In this document: in pieces, positions 42,944-53,642 of the stretch
Numbering within the stretch: the stretch's first letter is position 1
Layout of the letters: each line of letters begins with the position of its first letter
Assembly: GCA_019925095.2 (NCBI GenBank)
Contig: CM034392.1
Coordinates: forward strand, 4,347,501 to 4,411,500
DNA from: Dendrolimus kikuchii
Lineage: Eukaryota > Arthropoda > Insecta > Lepidoptera > Lasiocampidae
DNA length: 64,000 bases
Direction: 5' to 3'
Translations under genes and position numbers: made by a program
Notes under the pieces: model-generated
Told to the model about the DNA's origin: nothing
Database searches by the model: none
The model's input: the letters and a program-made list of their open reading frames with translations, nothing else

Positions 42944-43616
42944 TTTATTTAAATTTAAATAGAATATTGACATATTCAACAATAAATTGGCAACGATGTA
43001 ACAATTTAAAAAAAAGAACTGAACATTTATTTATCTTTTGTTATGCTACAAATTTTGTTCTAAATAATTATATGCGTATGTACTGGTATAATTTTACAAT
43101 ATTAAAGCGGTTTATTAGTGAATGTAGGTCACCTAATTGCCCCGGGGACAAGGACGAAGCTCCAACGAAAAGGATGACTTTGCAACTTTGTGAAGCGACG
43201 ACATTTTGCTATGATTTAGTATCTCTTCCTCCTACATCTTGATGGCTGTTAGATAATAAAAAGTTTTTGCACTAATCTACGTCGTTGATATGATCAGATA
43301 TTCCTAAGAATCTGTGCACACAATTAATCAAAATTCCACTGAGTTTTTGCTATGAGCTTGATGGACGATGTTTTGCTCTGCAATTTTATTACCTGGTAAT
43401 GGTATAAATCTGGTTAAAAATTAACAAAAATTTTAAGAAACTGTCTGCTTTTGAACAAGATTTGTGAGATCTATTTATGCTACTTCTATTCACTGTTTTG
43501 AAACATTATTTTGTTCACTCGTAGCAATTAAAACTAATGAATGAACATTATATAGTCTAAAAAAACAGATTAGTAAATAGTAATAAAAATAATAATTTCC
43601 CTTCACTAAAATAAAT
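42944..43616. other. Intergenic DNA, no gene supported
   Basis: A 91-codon frame (42967-43242) lacks any motif and is A+T-rich like its flanks. Confidence 0.4.
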
Positions 43617-43822
43617 TACACACTTTCCATGATCAAATTGATCGTGTACTAGCAGAAGGTGATGTTAGGAGCCTTAAGAACAGACGAGCGTGCATGACAA
43701 GAGTTATGAATGTCAAAGAAGCAAGTGAGGTGTGTAAGAATAAGCCTAAATGGCGCTCTGTTGTTCGTGCCTACCCCGCAAGGGAACTGGCGTGAAGTTA
43801 TGTATGTATGTATGTATGTAAA
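43617..43822 (+). pseudogene. Family-B RTE-like LINE tail, copy 5
   Basis: A 206-bp tail from the FHDQIDRVLAEGDVRSLKN block to AYPARELA and (ATGT)4. Confidence 0.8.
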
Positions 43823-44065
43823 ATAAAGTTCGTTTAATATTTAGATTTAAAAACAGAAACGAATTTTAGTGTTGGGCAACCAATTCTAGGTTACAGAGAT
43901 GAATGACACTACACAGTCATTTCATGCAACTTCTTATTTAAATACATAATTTTAACTCGTACGTGTTTAATAAATAAAACTTTCACTCATATATAACTTT
44001 TTTTTATCTACTAAATAAAATGAGTTTTTGTTGTTATTTTATTCACAAGTGTGTTGAAAAACGTC

Positions 44066-44186
44066 GTATGATACACGTGTGTATTGATGATTACCGTCCT
44101 CGGCTCTCTTAAGACCCTCGCCTACGGCTCGAGTCTCAATGGCGCCTCGGTGGTAATCACCAATGTTACACACTAGTACCATAATG
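44066..44186. repeat. Imperfect palindrome with a GC-rich centre
   Basis: The left arm ATGATACACGTGTGTATTGA-TGATTACC is matched by the reverse complement of the right arm (ATGGTACTAGTGTGTAAC, then GGTGATTACC). The centre is rich in CTCGG/CCTCGG and CTCGAG. It could be the remains of a foldback element. Confidence 0.5.
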
Positions 44187-44241
44187 TACTATTAACTTAC
44201 ATACATTTTTGAAAAAATCCTTTGTCATAAGCAATCTTCAC

Positions 44242-44319
44242 CAAGCATTCATCTATTTTTGGGTCACCTTCATATGAAGATATAGATATGAAGGTGACCC
44301 AAAAATAAATGAATGCTTG
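44242..44319. repeat. Near-perfect 33-bp hairpin
   Basis: Arms 44242-44274 and 44287-44319 match at 32 of 33 positions and enclose a 12-nt loop (TGAAGATATAGA). The arms contain GGGTCACCTTCATA. No coding frame is present and no second copy was seen. Confidence 0.8.
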
Positions 44320-44339
44320 ATAGATGTCAAGCCTAAGAC

Positions 44340-44600
44340 ATTAATGCTCTTGCGTCGCAAACTCACTTTTTATGTATCGTGGTTTCGATTACTGGCCGAG
44401 ACGTATATATATACCATATTGGCAGATTTCTGATCTAATGTGCATATTGTTACAATTATCAGTTGTTAACGGTGTAAGAAGACACTTCGATGAACCCTTC
44501 ATATTGAGACAAGCGATATGTAAAACTTATTCTCCATCTCTGTCTAAAGAGTGGAGATACCTGACCTTAGCAGTGGGACAAGTTATTACTAAATCTACTA
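44340..44600 (+). repeat. Degenerate tRNA-derived SINE
   Basis: The head is decayed (TGGTTTCGATTACTGGCCG), but the body keeps CTGATCTAATGTGCATATTG and the end TTAGCAGTGGGACAAG, as in 7447-7745. There is a gap after the head. Confidence 0.5.
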
Positions 44601-44934
44601 CGTGAAAAAGTCCGTGAAAGTGACTTTGTATGCTTGTTTGTGCCTTCTTTATAACCAAGGAAGTGAACTGATTCTTAATTGCCTTATTCTTATACTTTAA
44701 CAACAAAGATGAAATTTTTTATTACGATAGTTTGTATCGAGAAAATTATATACTTTCCATGAGCTATGAATCCAAATCCGAAAGAAGAAAAGTTTGAAAT
44801 GACAGCAAAATGACACGATCTATTCAGCCCAACTAGCAAGTTTAACCGGCCACCACATAAAAGCGGTTGACATCTAAAATTTATTAATACAAAGCAGGGA
44901 TATACAACAGCTGCATATTGCAAGCATGCAACTG

Positions 44935-45229
44935 TGAGCCGTGAGCCAGTCAGTCAGTCGCCGCGCGTCACTAGCGCGAGTTGCTCGTTGCAAGTGAAGG
45001 GTTATCGAGTTTTTTCCAAACTATTAACTCCCGGTAGTGAATTTAAAAATCGATTAAAATATTAATCGATTCAGATTTCGAACAACTGTTTTCTTTGTAG
45101 TTTTATCGCGTGTGCGTATTAGTAAACATCGTTTACATGCTACTTTTTCTAATGTGCGTGTGTAAAACTTAGTTTCAAAGCAAATCAGTGTTGTGTAGTG
45201 ATATGTGAATTATTTTAATCATCATCAAC
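44935..45229 (+). promoter_or_regulatory. Putative promoter and 5'UTR of a host gene
   Basis: A GC-rich patch (GTCGCCGCGCGTCACTAGCG) follows tandem initiator-like sites TCAGTCAGTCG at 44950-44960, the consensus for arthropod transcription starts. The next 270 bp are not repetitive and lead to an ATG in a good insect context (ATCAACATG). An in-frame stop at 45206-45208 separates the UTR from the coding frame. Confidence 0.4.
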
Positions 45230-45267
45230 ATGTTCGGAGTGTTCATTAAGAGATGGAAACCTAAAAG
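45230..45267 (+). CDS. Candidate first coding exon of a host gene
   Basis: The exon encodes MFGVFIKRWKPK and two bases of the next codon, then meets a good 5' splice site, AAAAG|GTGGGT, at 45268. The ATG has the insect start context CAAC before it and an in-frame stop upstream. It ends in phase 2. The next candidate exon, 7.5 kb downstream, starts with one base that completes AGG (Arg), so the phases agree. The intervening DNA is full of transposon tails, as expected of a lepidopteran first intron. I do not recognise the protein. Spurious by chance is possible because the exon is only 38 nt long. Confidence 0.4.
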
Positions 45268-46870
45268 GTGGGTGCGTGACTAAAATAAATATGCCATAGA
45301 TTTTGTAACCATGCGTAAAATAGAATGGGGCGGATGACATTCAGTGGGCCAGCACATTCCAAAATAAACAATGTTTACTGACGCATACGACTAACAGGTT
45401 GTATAATAATAACCAAACTATTTAGTTCTGTATATAGTAATTATAAAAATTTGAATAAATAAATATGTGAGAACAACTGGAGCGAAGAGTGACCGACCTT
45501 CTGGAAGGCACTTCAAATGGCGGTCTTATGTTGAATGTGGCGGAGACCGAATCTTGCTGTGGACGTCGGAATCTGATACGATTTGAATAGGTTCTATACT
45601 AGCCGTTAAGTAGGAGAAATTCAGGTACCTGGATCCTTACAGCATGAGTCCACAAACATCGAACACGAGGTCCAAATCTCGATAGGTGCGATTTGGGCTA
45701 ACTGGAGTTAGGTAACTGCTGTGTTCTGCACTCATAGATTATCAGCCATACTGCTGTATAAAAGTATTATCTGATCGGTCCTCATATATAACAGTGAGTG
45801 CTGGTTGATCTTAGTTAGGCACACTTGGGAGATTCATGTCACGGCGATGACGATGGTAATGTGGATATGTAATAAGTAGTCTCAATGTCCGTGTAAACTC
45901 CAAGAATGTTTCCTGAGGTGGTTTAGCCAAGTTGTTTCGAACCGAAAACTAGGTAGGTAGGAGCATAGATGTCTCTGAAACCTGACCTCATGGGCACCCA
46001 GGAAACCTAATAAGGTTCCCATACTATAGTATGTCTTGAAATAAGAAAGGTCAACCAATGAACTAACCAATTGAGAACGTTAAAAGTCTTGCTCAGTGGG
46101 TAGCAGACTGAGTAGGATTCAGATACAACCTAGTTTAATATCTGCCAAACTGAAATATATGTTATTGTTTTTAACAAAATACATACGAGTATGAACATGA
46201 GTATGGTCTGTATTAATAAATAAATTTTCGAGAATTTAAGTGAATTTTCATAGAAATATAAACAATTAAATAAGATTTATCAAAGGTTAATACCTATTTA
46301 CAAGGAAACATACATTTATCCTTAAGGAAACAGAACTGTCATCGTGTAATAAAATCGATCATTTTAATAATCGGCAACATGATTCGAGAAAACAAACTGT
46401 ACTGTTGTCAAATTCGTGCGTGGAGGGTTCCCCTAAAAATACAATTCGGTTGTTAAGTTTTATTCAGTTCGATTTCAAAGATAACGAGTCGGCGTTTATA
46501 CTCACTCGGCATTTGCTATCACTGCATTGGCGCGCTAATTTTTTATATACAGCACAGCTAGACGTCAATCATTTAGCTTCGCATACTTTTTTGTGTTATA
46601 ATTCTTTTAACTATATTCTATACATTACGATATTTTTATAGAAGCCTATACTTACTGTAAATATTATTACATGAGTACGTGAAACGATATCGCCTACTTA
46701 GAGAGCCACAAACGTTAAATACAATTAAGTATAGGATTTTATCAAAAAAATATTGTTTTACATAAAATTAATCTAGAAGAAACGTTCGGAGATATATATG
46801 GGAGGTGATTTTTTTGCACTTTTTTGATTATAATACATATAACGCGAAATTAAAAATAACTCTAAAAATA
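45268..46870. other. Putative first intron, left part
   Basis: At 45470-46140 the composition is less A+T-rich, with GAAGAGTGACCGACCTTCTG, and may be an old repeat, but no second copy is seen. The 78-codon frame at 46405-46641 has no motif. Confidence 0.35.
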
Positions 46871-47390
46871 TAACACATACATACATACATACATAACTTC
46901 ACGCCAGTTCCCTTGCGGGGTAGGCACGATCAACAGAGCGCCATTTAGGCTTATTCTTACACACCTCACTTGCTTCTTTGTCATTCATAACTCTTGTCAT
47001 GCACGCTCGTCTGTTCTTAAGGCTCCTGACATCACCTTCTGCTAGTACACGATCAATTTGATCATGGAAGGTGTGTCGTGGCCTTCCACGACTTCTGCAT
47101 CCATCCACTTTTGCATTGTATATCTGTTTAGTCATTCTTTCATCATTCATTCTTTCCACATGCCCGAACCACCGGAGCATTCCTTTCCTTACCTTCACCC
47201 CGACACTCTCTTTCAGACCAACTCTCTTTCTTACTTCGGTATTACGAACGCGGTCCGCGAGCGTCACTCCGCAGATTTTGCGCAGTGCTCGCATCTCGAC
47301 CGCGTTTACTCTACTATCATGTTCTCTCTTCCATACTCAACTCTCGCTTCCATACGTGAGCGTAGGTACCAGCACCACGTTGTATATGGC
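46871..47390 (-). pseudogene. Family-B RTE-like LINE tail, copy 6
   Basis: On the minus strand a 131-codon frame (47294-46899) runs from MRALRKICGVTLADRVRNTE to AYPARELA and is followed by a (ATGT)n tail at the left edge. Upstream, LTYGSESW-like sequence continues to about 47390. Confidence 0.8.
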
Positions 47391-47924
47391 AAGCTGTATA
47401 ACATATTGTTTTTAAATTATACATAAGAGTCCTATATGATATAATACTTTATCATATTTTCACCCCTCTAAGATCAACCCCTATTTTTTATTTGTTAATT
47501 ATAAACTTTAATTTTTTGGCAAGATTTTTATTCATATTTTGTCATGACTTAGAATAAAAAAATTTATTACTCTTTTAGATTCACAATTAGAACCGGTAGG
47601 TGGCGCTGAGATCGGGTTCTGGCATCCTCCTAATCGCCTGGAGCGCTTTTTTTACGGGATCGGGTGCAAATTCTGTACAACGTTTAAACAAATATATAAC
47701 GCTTCTTCTATATGTGGGTCAAGTTTCTGAAAGAATGAGTAAGACGGACGAAAACTAGAGCGACCATAAGGGCGGGTTACTTTTCATATTAACCCGTAAA
47801 AGGACAAATAAATAAATTGTGACAAATTTTCAGAAAAAACGTACGTCTAACTTTTACAAAGTGAAATGTTATTTAAATTTTGCACTAACCTAACATTTTT
47901 AAAATACTATATTAAAGAAAATAT
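47391..47924. other. Intergenic or intronic DNA with a Helitron scrap
   Basis: At about 47592-47640 GAACCGGTAGGTGGCGCTGA echoes the Helitron unit at 26560. Nothing else is recognised. Confidence 0.35.
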
Positions 47925-48240
47925 GTTTGGAAAGCAACATGTTTCTCTTTTATTTCACCTTTTCTCAATTATTTGGCGTCGGCAAAATATGTCTTTTCCC
48001 TCCATACTCCTTCCTCTATTCTGACATACGTCCTCTGTCACATCACAAATCATCCCATCATCCTTTACACAATCCATCTCACTTTATTGGTCTACCTTTA
48101 CATTTGTATCCATCAATCTTAGAGTTTAACATTCTTTTTGTCAAGTGACTTTCTTCCCTCTTCATTACATATCCATACCACTTCTTCTTCCTCTCAATTC
48201 ATTCACGGATGCAACTTCCAAAGATTCCCTTATGTACTCA
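47925..48240 (-). pseudogene. LINE ORF2 C-terminal fragment, copy 2 of the 9473 family
   Basis: The minus strand has WYGYVMKREESHLTKRM-like and GCKCKGRPIKWD-like segments in the same order as 9473-9745, with stops. Confidence 0.6.
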
Positions 48241-49048
48241 TTTCTCACCTTATCCATTCCTGTAAGACCACGAAGTCTGGAAAGCAATATTTTAAGGTTG
48301 CTAATTTAACAAAGTTCCAGTCTTAACTTGAGAGAAGAGATAACATACGCAGCAAAATAACGGTAATGATAATAAAGCAAGTGACATATCCGTTGTTTCG
48401 AAGTTATCGCATGTTTGCCCTGATGTGATTATAACATCACTTGAAGTTGATTTATGAAGACGGAAGCCGTGCTGATGAGGCACGGGAAACTGTGACACAA
48501 GTATGCATAGAGTGGTAAACTACGCTAACTTATTCTCTAAAGCAGGATAATTATAAAGATTTATTATTTAACAAGGTATCTGAAGTATTGTGGTACATTA
48601 TATTTCGGATGTTACGTCACGTACATGGAATTATTTATTGCTACATAATAGCAAGGTTAAAACTGAGTAGTCCATGTACGTGCCATCATCTGTCAATACA
48701 GAAAACCTTCGGACATGCATCTACGAAAAAGTTTAGGTTCTAAATATTTTCACGTAGCAGTTAAGGTTTTTGTAAATATATTGTCTTAAGTTTAATGTTA
48801 AATTAATTAAGCAATAATTACATCTAGAGTACAACACTCGTCTTCTTATTTTGTGCTCCCCTCTTCTCTTCTCCCCTTTGTGCGTCACCCTATCCAACGG
48901 GGTAACTCCAACCGCAGAGGCCGTTACAACTGAAATAATCGAGAAGTGTATAATGTTATCTGATTCTAGTCCTGTAGGATTTAGGATATTTCCAGAGGCA
49001 CATTTTTTACTGAGCGATTCTCATCTATCATCAAGAATACTATATATA
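48241..49048. other. Intergenic or intronic DNA, no gene seen
   Basis: The long frame ending at 49264 is only the SINE-A frame extended upstream; not called. Confidence 0.4.
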
Positions 49049-49352
49049 TCCGTGCAGGAACGGAGTAAGAATACAATTTCCTGCGGCCGGGCGGCCTGTC
49101 GTAAGAGGCGACAAAACAACCCACAGCCAGGTGGTAGGGCATTTGACCGACTGGATGGCTACCACCCCTGGTATAAAGTATGTAGCCATAACAACTTTGA
49201 GTTGTGTTCCGGCATTAGTGACCAGTTTCCGGTCTCCCTTAAGAGAGCAGCAGCGCATTTGTAGCACCTTTGGTGTTGCAAATGTCCATAGGCAATGGTA
49301 ACCGCTTTCCATCAAGTGGGCCGTCTGCCTATCTGCTGAACTCCTGCAATAA
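49049..49352 (+). mobile_element. Family-A SINE-like element, copy 7
   Basis: A full copy from ATCCGTGCAGGAACGGAGTA to GCTGAACTCCTGCAATAAAA with few changes. Confidence 0.8.
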
Positions 49353-49904
49353 AAAACCCTATATAATATACTATAGTTGTTCTTTTATGGTTCCCTACAA
49401 ATTATCTACAGTTTAAATACTTATACTATGTCATTGTTTTGGATAAAAGAAACAAAATGTAACTGGAATTTTGCGCGCAGAATCTATTTTCTGAAAGTTC
49501 ATCTCTATCGTCCTTTTCTGCTAAAATGACTCTGGCACGCATTTCTATGCGAGGTCTTTTAAGTGAAATCGATAGCATTGAAACATTTTCATTTCTTCAA
49601 GCGACTCGGAATAGGACATAAACAGTCAATTATTTCGCTTTAATGGGACACTTGAGGTATTTCCTTTGTTTCCTAGGTTCGTATATTTTATTACGGCTCT
49701 CAAAGAATAGGCTGAATGCTTAGCTGAACGTCTCAAACCTTTACCAATTTAAAATTGTAAGTTACGAATACTTTGCTTTATCGAGAACTTTCCAGAGAAT
49801 TTCTTTTGTTCAAGAAACGCTTTAGCAGAAAGTAGTTTATGTAAACAGAGGGTATTCGAATTAAAAAGATTTTGATTCAATAGGGTTAATAACCGTACAG
49901 TCAA
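49353..49904. other. Intergenic or intronic DNA, no gene seen
   Basis: Nothing recognisable. Confidence 0.4.
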
Positions 49905-50103
49905 GAGATGTTTTTTTTATTATGGAAGGAGAGAGGCTTCCCTCTGCGCTATGTCATGGGTTTCTTTAAGAAGGGCGTTATATTTCTAAAGAGGACGGCA
50001 AGGCGTTAGCGATGCCTTTATGTTACAAACATCCATTGGCGACGGTAACCGCTTTCCATCAGGTGAGGCGTCCGCCTGTTCATTTGCTTAAGGCTATAAA
50101 AAA
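49905..50103 (+). pseudogene. Family-E LINE 3' end, copy 3
   Basis: The plus strand has CGCTATGTCATGGGTTTCTT and GAAGGGCGTTATATTTCTAA (the MGFFKKGVI-type end of ORF2) and then the shared tail GGCGACGGTAACCGCTTTCC and CCGCCTGTTCATTTGCTTAA with an A-rich end. Confidence 0.65.
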
Positions 50104-51163
50104 ATTATAATAGCGTGGGAAACGTAGCCAGATAATATTACAATAAATGTGTGCATAGAATTAATATCAGCAACCTGCATCTCAGCACACAACAGACGTA
50201 ATATCTCAGCAAGACGTACGCACCATTGTGACTTATATGGTGACTTCCCTATTTCCTATCTGACCAAGAAAGGTGGTACAAAAACTTGTCAGTCGAGCAA
50301 CGAGTAAAGTGGAAGTTAGTTCGCAGTAAAAACTGCGTATAGCTACGAAATAACGCCATTATATTATATGACATGGCCTGCGTGGCTTGCACCTTGATAT
50401 CTCCAGTCTGTGCACAAAGGGACATTCCTGGATGTTATTAAAGAGAGCAATTAAATAATATTTCTGAGGTTTTGTGGTATCTAAATTTTTGCAGAAAGAA
50501 ATAAAGGTTTCAAATTGTTCAAAGGAAGTATTTAGCAGGAGTGTCTTTTAATTTTGCGTCCGGCTTAGCATGGTAAAATGCAAGTCAATTACTTCACATA
50601 AAGTCTGATTTATATTCGCATTGGTTAAGAAGACAATTAACTCGTTAAATGGGGGAATAAACCTCTAACGTTGGGACAAACATCCATTTAATCGACAACT
50701 AATCATTTATCTGAGTCCGGCTCAAAAGACGATAAGGGCTTAACTAGTCAAAATAGTCTTTAATTTTCTGAAACGAGATTTTTTGATTTAGGTGATGTTG
50801 TCGTGAAAACTAAATACACTGAGTATTGAGTTATTGATAGCAAAGTCATGCGTGAAAACTGTGAAGACATGCTAGCAGTTTAATCCATTTATTCATAAGA
50901 ATTCGCAAATCGAAACGCAGTTGTTCAGCGGCGCTCTTGTATATAAATTAGCAATACGTATATAGTCTATAGATTAATATTTATTTAAAACAAATGTATT
51001 ATTATTCATACTCGCTACACAATATAAAAATTCCTTTATTAATCTCCAGTATCTAAAGTACCTCTGCAAATACGTGAACATCTCGAAAATATATTTTAGA
51101 AGCCCATAATCAAAATCAAGAACATGATTTCTAAAAATATGTAATATTATTAAAGTATTTTCT
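50104..51163. other. Intergenic or intronic DNA, no gene seen
   Basis: No repeat, tRNA or coding signal was found. Confidence 0.4.
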
Positions 51164-51329
51164 GTGTACTAGCAGAAGGTGATGTCAGGAGCCTTAAGAA
51201 CAGACGAGTGTGCATGACGAGAGCTATGAATGTCAAAGAAGCAAGTGAGGTGTGTAAGAATAATCCTGAATGGCGCTCTGTTGTTCGTGCCTACCCCGCA
51301 AGGGAACTGGCGTGAAGTTATGTATGTAT
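51164..51329 (+). pseudogene. Family-B RTE-like LINE tail, copy 7
   Basis: The shortest copy: it begins at the VLAEGDVRSLKN block and ends GTGAAGTTATGTATG. Confidence 0.75.
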
Positions 51330-51883
51330 TTTCTGTAAAGTGGCATCTTTGTAGACAACGAGTTGTCCTCGCAAAGTAGCGATATAATTTACTAATACTC
51401 TTCAAAGGATACTTATAACAAAGAAACATTCCAACAAACTTGTTTCATATTTATACATACATAATTATATTAGTGTAAATTTCTATACACAATTAGGATA
51501 TAAATATGCAGTGCAGATTTATTTGTGCAGTCATGATATTTTAAAAGCAAGTTTCGGATGTATTGTCGACTTCGATACTAAGAATGACTTCAGTGCTGAG
51601 TAGCAAAGTAATGTAAGAGTGTAAGGCACCTATGATTGTATAAACGAAATATAAAATTTAGAAAAATGTTATTTTGATATAAGTATCGTATATATTTTCA
51701 TATGTATTATTGAAAAGCTGTTATTTTGACGTTACAAATAGACACTTCAATTTTATTTATCTGTATACAAGTTGGTATGGCTGTACGCTCGTACAAGTAC
51801 TATGAGATGCGAAGTTTTTTGATATTAAAGAAAGAAAAAAGTATTTATTTTTAAAAATGCAACACTTAAAAATAATAATAAAA
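51330..51883. other. Intergenic or intronic DNA, no gene seen
   Basis: Nothing recognisable. Confidence 0.4.
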
Positions 51884-52018
51884 ATGTGTGCCACAATTTA
51901 CGAAATGAGGTTGGCAATCAGTATTTTGCTGTGCCGAAACATAGTCCGACACAGCACTGATTTTAAGTACCCACCTCCTTAATCACGAAAGTCATGCGAC
52001 CCACAGTAAAAACAAGCA
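51884..52018 (+). repeat. Repeat H, copy 2
   Basis: It matches 38384-38525 with the same hairpin (GCTGTGCCG...CGACACAGC) and CGACCCACAGTAAAAAC end. Confidence 0.65.
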
Positions 52019-52179
52019 AAATTAAATTAAATTACAATCAACGTATATGTGAAAGGAATAAGAACAAAGAAAAAAACAATCAGAAAACACTGATAGCATA
52101 ATTAAAAAATAAACTAAATATGATAAAAGGTATCTGAATTGTTTTGAGTATTCGCTCTCGTCTGAGGCTCTGAAACATG

Positions 52180-52374
52180 CCAGTTCCCCTGCGGGGTAGG
52201 CACGAACAACAGAGCGCCATTTAGGCTTATTCTTACACACCTCACTTGCTTCTTTGACATTCATAACTCTTGTCATGCACGCTCGTCTGTTCTTAAGGCT
52301 CTTGACCTCACCTTCTGCTAGTACACGATCAATTTGATCATGGAAGGTGTGTCGTGGCCTTCCACGACTTCTCT
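52180..52374 (-). pseudogene. Family-B RTE-like LINE tail, copy 8
   Basis: Minus-strand tail from SRGRPRHTFHDQIDRVLAEG to AYPAGELA. Unlike the others it lacks the GTGAAGTTATGTATG end, so its 3' edge is lost. Confidence 0.75.
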
Positions 52375-52468
52375 GGAAACAGCTCAAGGAAAATGTATGA
52401 ACATTTTAGGAATTAGAGCAATATCTTAATTTTTATTTTACATTTCGACATCTTACAGGATTCAGAAA

Positions 52469-52678
52469 GGGCCATCCACAAATGACCTCACATGAGTTTA
52501 ATAATTTTTTGACACCTCCCCAGTCCTTGTCACAATTGGTCACATGCGTGAGTTCCTACCTAGTGTGACATGACATATTTTACATCACGAAATTTAAGAC
52601 CCCTCCCATCCCTTGTCACACAATGTCATACTTCGTCCACCCCCCCTTAACGTGTGTGACGTACTTTATGGATGGCCC
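52469..52678. mobile_element. MITE family I with terminal inverted repeats
   Basis: This 210-bp unit starts GGGCCATCCACAAATGAC and ends with the reverse complement of GGGCCATCCATAAAGTAC. The inside is noncoding with CTTGTCACAC motifs. Remnants lie at 13675, 24800 and 59225. No clear target duplication is seen, so the superfamily is open. Confidence 0.65.
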
Positions 52679-52790
52679 CGAAGAGATGAATATGAAGTTT
52701 AAATCCCGCGCGAAGTGACGAACGCTACTAGTTAATAACGTCTGGGGCATTTATCCAAGAATGTGCTACTTTTTGTTTGTCTTGTGACAG

Positions 52791-52855
52791 GTTCAATGGT
52801 ATTTTAATGCCTAACAGGGCTCGTACCGTTCTTGGCCTGGACCCAAATGTGAAAG
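52791..52855 (+). CDS. Candidate second coding exon of the host gene
   Basis: A pyrimidine-rich tract and AG (TTTTTGTTTGTCTTGTGACAG) precede the exon, and AAAG|GTACAG follows, both good splice sites. The 65 nt encode one base completing Arg, then FNGILMPNRARTVLGLDPNV, Lys and one more base. Its codons are less A+T-rich than the flanks. It enters in phase 2, matching the exon at 45230-45267, and leaves in phase 1, matching the candidate at 53463. The product is not recognised. Confidence 0.45.
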
Positions 52856-53191
52856 GTACAGTTTATCAATTTAAGAAGCCAAATAATTCTTTGAGTTCTT
52901 TTAGAACTGATGTAGTTGATTTCTTTTTTTTGGATCTTTATTCATTTTTATTGGGATTATAGAGACATAGTAAATTATGTTTATCATGATGTTATTTATA
53001 ATAAATAGTAAGTAAATGGTTGGTATTTTAGTGCCCACCTGTGTCATGTGCCCAGTTATGATTAAAAATAATATCACTAGAGTATCTTAAGCGGCTTCCA
53101 ATTCGTATACTACCTCAAATACCCTGTTTTTGGTATAAAATATATTCTATCCCCACCATCGAAAGTACTTTCAAGCTTTTAATGATAACGG

Positions 53192-53269
53192 TTTATGTCT
53201 GAGGAAATAACAAAGAAACACACTTTCAGATTTATGACTGAGGAAATAACAAAGAAATACACTTTCAGA
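53192..53269 (+). repeat. 39-bp tandem duplication
   Basis: Two copies of a 39-bp unit (TTTATGTCTGAGGAAATAAC and on) differ at two positions. They lie in the putative second intron. Confidence 0.85.
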
Positions 53270-53462
53270 TTTATCTATGTATTATATTATAGTATTAGTT
53301 TTAGGAACATACATTACATATCTGCAGTATCAATTTTGGCCAGAGCAAGAATAGATGTATTATTATATACCCTAGCATTTATTTTACTTTTGACGTTTAC
53401 ACGCCCATCAAGTTGCACATTTTTGACAATACATTTTGCAATTGTTATACTTCATTATTCCA

Positions 53463-53642
53463 GGTGACATAGGGCGCGTTCCTCTTATAGCTCACAACGC
53501 CCAATATGCTCCTTCAGCCGTTCCACATAGCGACCACGCTCGTTATGATCACCGTGAACACGTCACTAATGACGTCATAATTCACGCTCACGCAGCGCTC
53601 GCAACGACCCATGTGACCCATGTTAAAAGGTGGGTCAAATAA
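53463..53642 (+). CDS. Candidate third, perhaps last, coding exon of the host gene
   Basis: After ACTTCATTATTCCAG the frame is open for 59 codons to TAA at 53640-53642, and starts with the two bases needed to complete Gly from the previous exon. It reads DIGRVPLIAHNAQYAPSAVP and a His-rich region with HSDHARYDHREHVTND. Alternatively it could be spliced out again at AAAAG|GTGGGT (53629-53634), the same donor text as exon 1. A possible poly(A) signal AATAAA is at 53955-53960. CGTTCCACAT recurs inverted at about 53730-53740, so part of this could be a decayed repeat instead. Confidence 0.35.
   Translation, partial: GDIGRVPLIAHNAQYAPSAVPHSDHARYDHREHVTNDVIIHAHAALATTHVTHVKRWVK

Noticed and set aside
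13910..49264. Open frames with GRAACRKRRQNNPQPGGRAF-like text over family-A copies (13910, 21962, 48851)
   Set aside because: The frame follows the SINE sequence, is broken in other copies and matches no domain I know. It is treated as noncoding.
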